Positions 43,895 through 52,551 of a DNA stretch of 64,000 bases are shown here, piece by piece. Below the pieces are notes generated by a model. That model was not told the DNA's origin and searched no databases. It was given only the letters and a program-made list of their open reading frames with translations. Made by a program: the position numbers and the translations under genes. The first letter of the stretch is position 1. Each line of letters opens with the position of its first letter. This stretch comes from Comamonadaceae bacterium (GTDB lineage Bacteria; Pseudomonadota; Gammaproteobacteria; Burkholderiales; Burkholderiaceae_C), in assembly GCA_947373185.1 (NCBI GenBank), contig CANBWP010000008.1, forward strand, positions 1 through 64,000, in the 5' to 3' direction.

Positions 43895-44010
43895 GGCAAG
43901 TTAATGGGTTGGTAAAAATTCAAAAATAAACGACCAGAGCTTGCAGTCAAATTGAAAAACTCAAATCCTTCACTCGGACTAGAGACCTCAGTGCGCCTGC
44001 ATGCCTGCCC

Positions 44011-44745
44011 TTAAATGGTCATGCCGCCGTCAACCATGTAGGCATTGCCGGTGGCAAATGCCGAGTCTTCGGACGCTAAGAACACCACAACGGGTGCAAT
44101 TTCTTGCGCTGTGGCAATGCGGCCCATGGGTTGGCGCGCCACAAAGTTTTTGCGCGCTTGCACGGGGTCCTCTTCTGCATTGATGCGGTCTTGCAAAGAA
44201 GGCGTGTCCACCGTGCCAGGGCAAATGGCATTGCAGCGAATGCCCTTGGCCACAAAATCGGCAGCCACGCTTTTGGTCAAGCCAATGACCGCGGCTTTGG
44301 ACGCACCGTAAATGAAGCGATTGGGCAAACCCTTGACGCTGGAGCAGACGCTGGCCATGTTGATGATGCTGCCACCGCCCTGCTCGAGCATCTTGGGCAG
44401 GACCGCTTGGATCATCCAAAACTGGCCCCGCGCATTGAGATTGAATGCGAAGTCCCAGTCTGTGTCAGTGGCTTGCAAAATGGTGCCGCCATGCACCACG
44501 CCTGCGCAATTGAACAGCGCGTCAATGCGAGGGATGCGTGCCACCTGCGCTTGAATGCTGTCTTTGTTCATGACGTCCAAGACAGCAGTGTGCACATTGG
44601 CCACGCCGGCAAAGCTTTTGAGCAACTCGGGGTTGAGGTCGGTGGCCCAGACTGTGGCGCCTTCGGCCACCATGGCCATCACCGCAGCGTGGCCAATGCC
44701 TTGACCGGCTGCCGTGACGAGGATGTTTTTGTTTTTCAATCGCAT
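44011..44745 (-). CDS. SDR-family dehydrogenase, 2-keto-3-deoxy-L-fuconate dehydrogenase-like
   Basis: 244 residues from ATG 44745, one base after the stop of the upstream dehydratase gene, so tightly coupled. Cofactor motif VTAAGQGIGHAAV, with Asp in WATDLN favouring NAD. NCAGVV follows, and the catalytic Ser and YGASK motifs are present. The RLKNKNILVTAAGQGIG start and the short length match my memory of the Xanthomonas 2-keto-3-deoxy-L-fuconate dehydrogenase group. The exact substrate is inferred from the neighbouring dehydratase and hydrolase. Confidence 0.82.
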   Translation of the reverse strand: MRLKNKNILVTAAGQGIGHAAVMAMVAEGATVWATDLNPELLKSFAGVANVHTAVLDVMNKDSIQAQVARIPRIDALFNCAGVVHGGTILQATDTDWDFAFNLNARGQFWMIQAVLPKMLEQGGGSIINMASVCSSVKGLPNRFIYGASKAAVIGLTKSVAADFVAKGIRCNAICPGTVDTPSLQDRINAEEDPVQARKNFVARQPMGRIATAQEIAPVVVFLASEDSAFATGNAYMVDGGMTI

Positions 44746-44746
44746 G

Positions 44747-45853
44747 TTAAATCTCCAATGAAATCTGTTGCCGTTGTTGAATCGCGCGCCAATCCCAATC
44801 GATGCCCAAGCCTGCCGTGTCTGGCGGATAAGCAAAACCATCCTGCACTTTCATGCGTGACAGGGTGATGTCGTCGAGTTGAGGAATGTATTCCACCCAG
44901 GTTGCGTTGGGAACTGCCGCGCACAAGCTCACATGCAGCTCCATTAAAAAATGCGGACACACGGGCACATCAAATGTTTCGGCCAGGTGGGCGGTTTTGA
45001 GCCAGGGCGTGATACCGCCAATCCGCGCCACATCGGGCTGCACCACACTGCATGCGCCTTGCGCCAAATATTCTCTGAATTGCATGGGGTGGTACATCGA
45101 CTCACCCACAGCCACCGGAATGGCAGTGTGCTCACGCAAATGCCGATGGCCCGACACGTCTTCGGCGGGCAGGGGCTCTTCCAGCCACGCCAAATCAAGC
45201 CCCTCAAAAGCGTTGGCACGCCGGACCGCCTCTGCGCGGTGAAAGCCTTGGTTGGCATCGGTCATGATTTCAAAACCGGGGCCGACCGCATCGCGCACGG
45301 CCGACAAACGGGCCACATCTTCACTCACATGCGCGCGGCCGATTTTGATTTTGGCACCTTTGAAGCCATCGGCTTGGGCCTTCAATGTTTGCTCAACCAA
45401 GACCTCGGGCGACAGCTGAAGCCAGCCGCCTTCGGTGGTGTACAGCGGCAGCTTGCTTTGCGCGCCGCCCAGCAATTGCCACAAGGGCAGTTGCTGACTT
45501 TGTGCGCGCCAGTCCCACAAAGCGGTGTCGACACAGGCCAATGCCAAACTGGTGATGGCCCCCACGGCCGTAGCGTGCGTGTGAAAAAACAAATCTTTCC
45601 AAATGGCTTCAATGCGCACGGGGTTTTGACCCAAGAGCCGTGGCACCAAATGGTCTTTGAGCAAGGCCACCACGGAGCTGCCGCCCGTGCCAATGGTGTA
45701 GGCATAGCCGGTGGCTTCAATGCCATCGCTGCACACCAGCGTGAGCAACACCGTCTCTTGTGTCACAAAAGATTGAATGGCATCGGTGCGCACCACCTTG
45801 GGCGGCAGATTGACTTGGCGCAAGCGAACACGGTCAATGGTGACGGGCTTCAT
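44747..45853 (-). CDS. Enolase-superfamily acid-sugar dehydratase (mandelate racemase subgroup)
   Basis: 368 residues from ATG 45853; the frame runs further upstream across the promoter. The second-strand base motif is GAKIKIGR (KxK). Metal ligands are in EIMTDANQG, AWLEEPLP and VAVGESMY. The His end of the His-Asp dyad is in VCPHFLMELH, preceded by QPDVARIGGIT. That is the mandelate-racemase layout used by aldonate and aldarate dehydratases. With an SDR and an FAH-family hydrolase downstream it most likely makes a 2-keto-3-deoxy acid. Which stereoisomer it uses cannot be read from the sequence. First gene of the leftward operon. Confidence 0.85.
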   Translation of the reverse strand: MKPVTIDRVRLRQVNLPPKVVRTDAIQSFVTQETVLLTLVCSDGIEATGYAYTIGTGGSSVVALLKDHLVPRLLGQNPVRIEAIWKDLFFHTHATAVGAITSLALACVDTALWDWRAQSQQLPLWQLLGGAQSKLPLYTTEGGWLQLSPEVLVEQTLKAQADGFKGAKIKIGRAHVSEDVARLSAVRDAVGPGFEIMTDANQGFHRAEAVRRANAFEGLDLAWLEEPLPAEDVSGHRHLREHTAIPVAVGESMYHPMQFREYLAQGACSVVQPDVARIGGITPWLKTAHLAETFDVPVCPHFLMELHVSLCAAVPNATWVEYIPQLDDITLSRMKVQDGFAYPPDTAGLGIDWDWRAIQQRQQISLEI

Positions 45854-45934
45854 AAATTCCAAAAAATTTGAACCACGGATTCGGGTTTGTGCGGAGATGA
45901 ATGTTCTTGACCCCCGTCGGGGTTCCATGTGAAG

Positions 45935-45964
45935 ATTGTGCAACTGGTCTGACCACTTGTCCAA
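45935..45964. promoter_or_regulatory. Promoter of the leftward sugar-acid operon with FCD/GntR-type operator in its spacer
   Basis: On minus: -35 TTGGAC (45964-45959), 18-base spacer, -10 CACAAT (45940-45935). The spacer is the 19-bp inverted repeat CAACTGGT-CTG-ACCACTTG (45941-45959), with one mismatched pair. It resembles the TGGT-N3-ACCA sites of FadR/LldR-type regulators. The GntR gene starts 77 bases to the right on plus. Confidence 0.6.
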
Positions 45965-46035
45965 TCCGCGTATTCCCTGAGACCTTCACACATCAGACGG
46001 CCACGCCCTGACATTTTAAGAAACAAGCTGCCTTC

Positions 46036-46758
46036 ATGCCCCTGATCCACGTCGAACCGCAAAGGCTCTACCGCCAAATTGCCAAACAATTGCAAGGCCT
46101 GATCACCTCTGGTGAATTTGCAGTCGGCGCCCGTTTGCCCGCCGAGCGCGACTTGGCCGTGCAACTGGGCGTCAGCCGCCCCTCCGTGCGCGAAGCCTTG
46201 ATCGCTTTGGAAGTCGAAGGCATCATCGAAGTGCGAACCGGCTCTGGCATCTATGTGAAGTCGATCAGCAAACGCGCGCAACTCAAAGCCGCGACCAGCA
46301 ACACCCCCAAAGACTGGGGCCCCTTGGAAGTTTTGAGCGCGCGCTTGTTGGTCGAAGCCGAAGTGGCTGCGCTGGCGGCAGCCCACGCCACCCCCGCCGA
46401 CATCAAAGCCATCGGCAAAGCCCTGAAGGCCATGCACAAAGAGGTGCGACAAGGTAAACCGCCCGCAGAGGGTGATGTCGCCTTTCACCTGGCCGTGGCC
46501 CAAGCCTCTGCCAATGGCGTGCTGATGGACACCGTCGACCGCTACGGCCAAGCACGTCGAGGCCCTTTGTTTGAGCGACTGGGAGACTACTTTGAATCAC
46601 CCGCGTCCTGGGCTGCCGCCTTGGCGGAACACAGCGAAGTCTTGGCCGCCATTGAGGCCCACGACCCTCAACGTGCTCGCAAAGCCATGCAAAAACACCT
46701 TCGACAAGCCCACAAACGTTTCAGCGCTAGCTGGCGCAGCGCACCTTCCCGAACTTGA
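46036..46758 (+). CDS. GntR-family regulator with FCD domain
   Basis: 240 residues. The N-terminal winged helix (about 10-75) contains SGEFAVGARLPAERDLAVQLGVSRPSVREALIALEVEGIIEVRTGSGIYV, the classic GntR region. A C-terminal FCD all-helical ligand domain follows, with metal/ligand residues in EGDVAFHLAVAQASANGV and the AEHSEVLAAIEAHDP helix. FCD regulators of this kind sense hexuronates, aldonates or lactate. It lies between the leftward dehydratase operon and the rightward TRAP-hexuronate genes, so it is the likely master switch of the island. Confidence 0.93.
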   Translation: MPLIHVEPQRLYRQIAKQLQGLITSGEFAVGARLPAERDLAVQLGVSRPSVREALIALEVEGIIEVRTGSGIYVKSISKRAQLKAATSNTPKDWGPLEVLSARLLVEAEVAALAAAHATPADIKAIGKALKAMHKEVRQGKPPAEGDVAFHLAVAQASANGVLMDTVDRYGQARRGPLFERLGDYFESPASWAAALAEHSEVLAAIEAHDPQRARKAMQKHLRQAHKRFSASWRSAPSRT

Positions 46759-46805
46759 ATTTTTCGCCAGCACCTTCAAAAAATGATTCATCCAAAGGAG
46801 ACAAC

Positions 46806-47804
46806 ATGAGCCTCAAAAGAAACACCCTGAAAGTCCTGGCCAGCGCCAGCCTCGTGGCCTTGGGCCTGGTCGGCGCCTTGGGCAGCACTGCTGTTCAGGC
46901 GCAAACCAAACTCAAGTGGGCCCACGCCTACGAAACCTCAGAGCCTTACCACACAGAGTCTGTGTGGGCCGCTGACGAAATCAAAAAGCGCACCAACGGT
47001 AAATTTGAAATTCAAGTCTTCCCCGCATCGACATTGGGCAAAGAAACCGACATCAACCAAGGCCTGACTTTGGGCACGGTCGACATGATCATCAGCGGTC
47101 CCTCCTTTGCGGCGCGCGCCTACCCTCGTTTCGGCATCGCCTACTACCCATTCATCTTCCGTGATGGCGACCACCTCATTGCGTACTCCAAGAGCGCCAT
47201 CTTCAATGAAATGGTGAACGAGTTCCGCGCCAAGACTGGCATTCAAGTGACGGCCTACACCTACTACGGTGCACGCCACACCACAGCCCAAAAAGCCTTC
47301 ACCAATTGCGCCGGCATGAAGGGCATCAAAATTCGCGTGCCTGACGTTCCCGCTTACCGCGCCACCCCCGAAGCTTGCGGCGCCAACCCCACCCCCATTG
47401 CATTTGCCGAAGTTTATTTGGCCCTGCAAAACGGCACCGTGGAAGCGCAAGAAAATCCTTTGACCACCATTGAAGCCAAGAAGTTCTATGAAGTGCAAAA
47501 GGCCATCATGCTCACAGGCCACATCGTGGACGGCTTGACCACCCAAATCGCACCCCACGTTTGGAACAAGCTCAGCGATGCGGAAAAGAAAATCTTCACC
47601 GATGTGACGCAAGAAGCCGCTGTGCGCGCAACCGCCAAGATCAAAGCCCGCGAAACCGAGCTGGTCGAAGAGTTCAAGAAAAAGGGTTTGCAGATCGTGC
47701 AAGTCGATCGCAAGTCGTTCCAAGACGCCGTCTTGAAAAACAAACCCCTCGAGTCTTTGGGCTTCACCAAAGCTGACTTCGATCGCATTCAAGCGGTCAA
47801 GTGA
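46806..47804 (+). CDS. TRAP transporter solute-binding protein (DctP)
   Basis: Periplasmic binding protein, 332 residues from ATG 46806, with AAAGGAG upstream. The signal peptide is TLKVLASASLVALGLVGALGSTAVQAQ. The mature protein begins TKLKWAHAYETSEPYHTE. The ligand-carboxylate region GIKIRVPDVPAYRATPEACGA contains the conserved Arg, and FAEVYLALQNGTVEAQENPLTTI is typical of DctP. It captures a carboxylated substrate, probably a sugar acid given its neighbours. A perfect inverted repeat separates it from dctQ. Confidence 0.95.
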   Translation: MSLKRNTLKVLASASLVALGLVGALGSTAVQAQTKLKWAHAYETSEPYHTESVWAADEIKKRTNGKFEIQVFPASTLGKETDINQGLTLGTVDMIISGPSFAARAYPRFGIAYYPFIFRDGDHLIAYSKSAIFNEMVNEFRAKTGIQVTAYTYYGARHTTAQKAFTNCAGMKGIKIRVPDVPAYRATPEACGANPTPIAFAEVYLALQNGTVEAQENPLTTIEAKKFYEVQKAIMLTGHIVDGLTTQIAPHVWNKLSDAEKKIFTDVTQEAAVRATAKIKARETELVEEFKKKGLQIVQVDRKSFQDAVLKNKPLESLGFTKADFDRIQAVK

Positions 47805-47854
47805 TGGGCGCGCACAGCCACTGAAAAAAAGCGGTGGCAGCGCTTGAGGTTTTG

Positions 47855-47886
47855 CACAGGTTGAGTCCTTCACCGCTCAACCTGTG
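47855..47886 (+). promoter_or_regulatory. Intercistronic hairpin between dctP and dctQ
   Basis: CACAGGTTGAG, a 10-base loop and CTCAACCTGTG form a perfect 11-bp stem with no T-tract. Such structures after binding-protein genes usually protect the upstream mRNA from 3' decay and so raise the binding protein over the membrane parts. Confidence 0.8.
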
Positions 47887-47907
47887 ATTCACTTTCCAGG
47901 ATTCAAC

Positions 47908-48483
47908 ATGAGCAACCTCCCCGATCTAGACGCCATGCCCAAAGTGATGGGCGACGATGGGCAGTTTCACGCAACAGACGACGAAGTCGATTTGTCGGGC
48001 ACCCCCATTGAGGCATGGGCGGCTTTGGGCTTTTTCTGGCTCTTGGGTGCAACGGTGTTCTATCAGTTTTTCACACGTTACGTGCTGAACAACTCAGCCT
48101 CGTGGACCGAAGAAATTGCGCGGTACCTGCTGATTGCCACGGTCTTCACAGGCGCCACCATTGGCGTGGCTAAAAACAACCACATTCAAGTGGACTTCTT
48201 CTACAAATTCATGCCGACCTGGTTGTCCAAATTCATGGGCACCTTGGTGGACATCATGCGGATTGCATTTTTTGGCACGGCCACGTTGCTCACTGGGCAA
48301 ATGATGGAAAAACTGGGCAATTACAAAATGACCATCATCGACTTGCCCATGAACATCGTGTACGCCGTGGTCATGGTCGGCTTTGCGGCCATGTGCTTGC
48401 GCGCCATCTGGGTCATGAAAATTCATTGGCAACGTGGTTTTACGGTGTTGCAGCGCCCCGAGTCAGAAATGACGGACCGTTAA
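47908..48483 (+). CDS. TRAP transporter small permease (DctQ)
   Basis: 191 residues from ATG 47908. An acidic N-terminal tail of about 40 residues precedes four helices: LGFFWLLGATVFYQFF, YLLIATVFTGATIGVA, IMRIAFFGTATLLTG and IVYAVVMVGFAAMCLRAI. The DctQ motif NNSASWTEEIARY is present and NNHIQVDFFY follows. It pairs with the large permease that starts 32 bases downstream. The long acidic tail is more than most DctQ proteins have. Confidence 0.93.
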   Translation: MSNLPDLDAMPKVMGDDGQFHATDDEVDLSGTPIEAWAALGFFWLLGATVFYQFFTRYVLNNSASWTEEIARYLLIATVFTGATIGVAKNNHIQVDFFYKFMPTWLSKFMGTLVDIMRIAFFGTATLLTGQMMEKLGNYKMTIIDLPMNIVYAVVMVGFAAMCLRAIWVMKIHWQRGFTVLQRPESEMTDR

Positions 48484-48515
48484 CCCACTCATTGCGACGC
48501 TAGAAAGAAAACACC

Positions 48516-49910
48516 ATGTTGAAAATTTTGTTCTTGATCCTCATGAGCGGCGGCATTCCGGTGGCCATTGCCATGGCAGGCGCCTCGCTGATTTATTTGT
48601 TCGTCACAGAAAGCTCGCCCCCCTTTGTGGTCATCCACCGCATGGTCTCTGGCATTGACAGCTTTCCGTTGCTCGCAGTGCCTTTTTTCATTTTGGCCGG
48701 CAACCTCATGAACAATACGGGCATCACCAACCGCATCTACAACTACGCCTTAGCGCTGGTCGGCTGGATGAAAGGCGGCTTGGGCCACGTCAACGTGGTC
48801 GGCTCCGTCGTGTTTGCGGGCATGAGCGGCACCGCCATTGCCGATGCGGCGGGTTTGGGCACCATTGAAATCAAGGCCATGAAAGACCATGGCTACAGCA
48901 CTGAATTTGCGGTCGGCGTCACGGCAGCTTCCGCCACCTTGGGCCCCATCATTCCGCCCAGCCTGCCCTTTGTGATTTACGGCATGATGGCCAATGTGTC
49001 CGTCGGCTCCCTGTTTTTGGCGGGCATTTTGCCGGGCGCCATGATGGCCCTCTTGATGATGGTCACGGTGGCGTACTTTGCACACAAAAACAACTGGGGC
49101 TCTGACGTGCCCTTCAACTGGCCTCGCGTTTTCAAGGCACTGGCAGAGACGGCCGTGGTCATCGCATGGCCACTGTCAATTTGGTACTGCGTGACAGCGC
49201 TGAACACGCCGCCTCAAATGACCGTGTTTGTGGCACTGGCTGTTTTGTTCGCCGCCGACAAGTTGTTTGACTTCCAAGCGGTGCTGCCCATCATGACCCC
49301 CGTGCTGCTCATTGGTGGGATGACGACGGGCGTATTCACGCCCACCGAAGGCGCCATTGCAGCGTGCGTCTGGGCCATCGTGTTGGGCTTCTTTTGGTAT
49401 CGCACACTTCACTTCAAAATGTTCGTGAAGATTTGCCTCGACACCGTTGAGACCACGGCCACCGTCATGTTCATTGTGGCGGCGGCCAGCATTTTTGGCT
49501 GGATGCTCACCGCCACCGGCGTGACGGCCGCCATCAGCGAATGGGTGCTCGGGTTCACGCAAGAGCCCTGGAAGTTTTTGCTGCTGGCCAACTTGCTCAT
49601 GTTGTTTGTCGGTTGCTTTTTGGAGCCGACTGCCGCCATTACCATCTTGGTGCCTATTTTGGTTCCGATCTGTCAAAAGCTGGGCATTGATTTGATTCAC
49701 TTTGGTTTGGTCATGGTGCTCAATCTCATGATTGGTTTATTGCATCCGCCCATGGGCATGGTTTTGTTTGTGTTGGCGCGTGTGGCCAAGCTCAGTGTCG
49801 AGCGCACCACCGCGGCCATCTTGCCGTGGCTGTTCCCCTTGCTGGGCAGCTTGATCGTCATCACTTATGTCCCAAGCTTGGTCTTGTGGTTGCCTAAACA
49901 GTTTTATTGA
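48516..49910 (+). CDS. TRAP transporter large permease (DctM)
   Basis: 464 residues, polytopic, sodium-coupled. Family features are GIDSFPLLAVPFFILAGNLMNNTGI, VNVVGSVVFAGMSGTAIADAAGLG, GFSVEFAVGVTAASATLGPIIPPSLPFVIYG-like sequence (here GYSTEFAV), and NLMIGLLHPPMGMVLFV near the end. It forms the transport channel with DctQ. It is a little longer than the usual length of about 430, with an insertion after the helix at about residue 200. Confidence 0.95.
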   Translation: MLKILFLILMSGGIPVAIAMAGASLIYLFVTESSPPFVVIHRMVSGIDSFPLLAVPFFILAGNLMNNTGITNRIYNYALALVGWMKGGLGHVNVVGSVVFAGMSGTAIADAAGLGTIEIKAMKDHGYSTEFAVGVTAASATLGPIIPPSLPFVIYGMMANVSVGSLFLAGILPGAMMALLMMVTVAYFAHKNNWGSDVPFNWPRVFKALAETAVVIAWPLSIWYCVTALNTPPQMTVFVALAVLFAADKLFDFQAVLPIMTPVLLIGGMTTGVFTPTEGAIAACVWAIVLGFFWYRTLHFKMFVKICLDTVETTATVMFIVAAASIFGWMLTATGVTAAISEWVLGFTQEPWKFLLLANLLMLFVGCFLEPTAAITILVPILVPICQKLGIDLIHFGLVMVLNLMIGLLHPPMGMVLFVLARVAKLSVERTTAAILPWLFPLLGSLIVITYVPSLVLWLPKQFY

Positions 49911-49919
49911 GAGCTGAGC

Positions 49920-51446
49920 ATGAGCCTTTTCATTCGTCTCCATCCCGCCGATGACGTGGTCATTGCACGCGCACAACTCATGAGTGGCAGCAAGGTCGAT
50001 GGCGTGGCGGTGCGCGGCCTGGTGCCGCCCGGCCACAAAGTGGCCACACGTGCCATTCAAGCCGGCGAAGCCGTTCGCCGCTACAACCAAATCATTGGCT
50101 TTGCCAGTACCGCCATTCAACCCGGTGAGCATGTCCACACCCACAACCTCAACATGGGGCCAGAGAAAGGCAATTTTGAGCGCGACTACGCCATCGGCCA
50201 AGACGTGAAGCCCGAGGCACCGCGCAAGCAAGCCACCTTCATGGGCATCCAACGCTCGGACGGCCGCGTGGCCACCCGCAATTACATCGGGGTGCTGTCC
50301 AGCGTCAACTGCTCGGCCACGGCTGCACGCGCCATTGCCGATCATTTCTCCAAACGCAACAACCCTGCGGCCTTGGCCAATTTTCCCAATGTCGATGGCG
50401 TGGTGGCTTTAACCCACGGCACCGGCTGCGGCATGGACACCGAAGGTTTGGGCATGAAGCTGTTAGAGCGCACCTTGGCTGGCTATGCCACGCACGCCAA
50501 CTTCTGGGGCGTGGTGGTGGTGGGCTTGGGCTGCGAAGCCAACCAGCTCAACACCTGGCTGGCGCACAGCAGCTTGCGCGAAGGCGATACGCTCAAGGTC
50601 TTCAACATTCAAGACACCGGCGGCACGCGCCTGACGGTTGAAAAAGGCATCGCCCTCATTGAAGACATGTTGCCCCGCGCCAACCAAGTCAAACGGGAAG
50701 CTTGCAGTGCAGAACACATCACGGTGGGCTTGCAATGCGGCGGCTCCGATGGTTACTCGGGCATCAGCGCCAACCCGGCCTTGGGCGCCGCAGTGGACTT
50801 GCTGGTGCAACACGGCGGCACCGCCATCCTCAGTGAAACGCCTGAAATTTATGGCGCGGAACATTTGCTGACACGCCGCGCCGTCAAGCCAGAAGTCGCG
50901 CAAAAACTGATTGACCGCATTCACTGGTGGGAGCAGTACACCGAGGCCAATGGCGGCGAGATGAACAACAACCCCTCACCCGGCAACAAAGCGGGCGGCC
51001 TCACCACCATCTTGGAAAAGTCATTGGGTGCAGTGGCCAAAGGCGGCACCAGCAATTTGCAAGCTGTGTACGAATACGCAGAGCCCGTCATCGCGCATGG
51101 CTTTGTGTACATGGACACGCCAGGCTATGACCCTGTGAGCGCCACAGGCCAAGTGGCGGGCGGCGCCAACCTCATTTGCTTCACCACCGGGCGCGGCAGT
51201 GCGTATGGCTGCGCGCCCTCACCCAGTTTGAAATTTGCCACCAACTCGGCCTTGTGGAAAAAACAAGAAGAAGACATGGACCTGAACTGCGGCGAAATTG
51301 TGGACGACGGCGTCAGCATTGCCGAGATGGGTCAACGCATTTTCGAAATGATCTTGAAGGCGGCCTCGGGCGAGCCCACCAAGAGTGAACGGCACGGCTA
51401 TGGTCAAAACGAATTTGTGCCCTGGCAAGTGGGCGCGGTGATGTGA
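49920..51446 (+). CDS. UxaA/GarD-family sugar-acid dehydratase (altronate dehydratase-like)
   Basis: 508 residues. An N-terminal SAF domain (about 1-90, with MSGSKVDGVAVRGLVPPGHKVA and PGEHVHTHNLNM) is followed by the GarD/UxaA catalytic part. Conserved segments are DGRVATRNYIGVLSSVNCSATAA, LTHGTGCGMDTEGL, VVVGLGCEANQL, LQCGGSDGYSGISANPALG and GGANLICFTTGRGSAYG. These iron-dependent enzymes dehydrate altronate or galactarate to 2-keto-3-deoxy products. Altronate is favoured by the hexuronate-type neighbours but is not proved. It lies 9 bases after dctM. Confidence 0.9.
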   Translation: MSLFIRLHPADDVVIARAQLMSGSKVDGVAVRGLVPPGHKVATRAIQAGEAVRRYNQIIGFASTAIQPGEHVHTHNLNMGPEKGNFERDYAIGQDVKPEAPRKQATFMGIQRSDGRVATRNYIGVLSSVNCSATAARAIADHFSKRNNPAALANFPNVDGVVALTHGTGCGMDTEGLGMKLLERTLAGYATHANFWGVVVVGLGCEANQLNTWLAHSSLREGDTLKVFNIQDTGGTRLTVEKGIALIEDMLPRANQVKREACSAEHITVGLQCGGSDGYSGISANPALGAAVDLLVQHGGTAILSETPEIYGAEHLLTRRAVKPEVAQKLIDRIHWWEQYTEANGGEMNNNPSPGNKAGGLTTILEKSLGAVAKGGTSNLQAVYEYAEPVIAHGFVYMDTPGYDPVSATGQVAGGANLICFTTGRGSAYGCAPSPSLKFATNSALWKKQEEDMDLNCGEIVDDGVSIAEMGQRIFEMILKAASGEPTKSERHGYGQNEFVPWQVGAVM

Positions 51447-51459
51447 AGAAAGTCCAGCC

Positions 51460-52515
51460 ATGAGTCAATCCATTCCTGCCGCACAACTGCGCACCCAAAT
51501 TGCCAACATCCTTCACATGGCGGGCAGCGAACACGCTGAAGCCGAACAAGTGGCCGCCAATTTGGTCATGGCCAACTTGAGTGGCCACGACTCCCATGGC
51601 GTGGGCATGGTGCCGCGCTATGTCGATGCCGTTTTAGAAGGTGGCCTCAGCCCCAACACGGGCGTCAAAGTGCGGCTAGACACGGGCCCCCTGCTGAACC
51701 TGGATGGTCAGCGTGGCTACGGTCAAATCACGGGTGTCCAGGCCATGCAAATGGGCATCGAGCGCGCCAAACAACACGGCGTGTGCACGGTGGCACTCAG
51801 TCGCTCACACCATTTAGGCCGCATTGGTCACTTTGCCGAAATGGCCGTGGCGCAAGGCTTGGTGTCGGTACATTTCGTCAATGTGTTGTCCCGCCCGGTG
51901 GTCGCACCCTTTGGCGGCGGCGATGGCCGCTTTGGCACCAACCCTTGCTGCATTGGCGTGCCCATGGGCAGTCGCCCACCCTTCGTGCTCGACTTTGCCA
52001 CCAGCCGCGTGGCTCAAGGCAAGATGCGGGTGGCTTACAACAAAGGCGAAGAAGTTCCCAACGGTTATTTGATCGATGAAAAAGGTCACCCGACCAACAA
52101 GCCCGGTGTGGTGGTGGTGCCGCAGTCCAATGGTTTGTTTGGCGCCCTCATGACCTTTGGCGAACACAAAGGCTTTGGCATGGCCATGGCCTGCGAACTT
52201 TTGGGCGGCGCCCTGACGGGTGGCGGCACCTGGCACCGCGAAGCGGACGACCAACGCGCCGTGCTCAATGGCATGCTGACGATGATCATCGACCCCGTTC
52301 GCCTGGGCACCCAAGACAGTTTTGAAAAAGAAGCACTGGCCTTTGAAGACTGGCTGCGCCAAAGCCCCAATGCACCTGGCAGCGAAGGTGTGCTGATGGC
52401 CGGTGAACCTGAACGCAAAGCCCGCGCCGATCGCGAACTCCATGGCATCTGGATTGACGACACCACCTGGGCCGAAATCCAAGACGCAGAAGCCAAACTC
52501 AAGAACCGACACTGA
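51460..52515 (+). CDS. Ldh-family (malate/L-sulfolactate type) oxidoreductase
   Basis: 351 residues of the Ldh_2 family (YiaK, AllD, ComC relatives), which has a fold unlike the Rossmann dehydrogenases. The catalytic His motif is GHDSHGVGMVPRYVDAV. Others are GYGQITGVQAM, VALSRSHHLGRIGHFAE, GTNPCCIGVPMG and FGEHKGFGMAMACELLGGALTG. Relatives reduce 2-keto acids such as 2,3-diketogulonate or oxidise hydroxy acids. In this island it may interconvert a keto- and hydroxy-acid intermediate. It lies 13 bases after the dehydratase gene. Confidence 0.88.
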   Translation: MSQSIPAAQLRTQIANILHMAGSEHAEAEQVAANLVMANLSGHDSHGVGMVPRYVDAVLEGGLSPNTGVKVRLDTGPLLNLDGQRGYGQITGVQAMQMGIERAKQHGVCTVALSRSHHLGRIGHFAEMAVAQGLVSVHFVNVLSRPVVAPFGGGDGRFGTNPCCIGVPMGSRPPFVLDFATSRVAQGKMRVAYNKGEEVPNGYLIDEKGHPTNKPGVVVVPQSNGLFGALMTFGEHKGFGMAMACELLGGALTGGGTWHREADDQRAVLNGMLTMIIDPVRLGTQDSFEKEALAFEDWLRQSPNAPGSEGVLMAGEPERKARADRELHGIWIDDTTWAEIQDAEAKLKNRH

Positions 52516-52551
52516 AAACTGTCTCCCCAGAACCGGCCTCCAAGAAATCAC

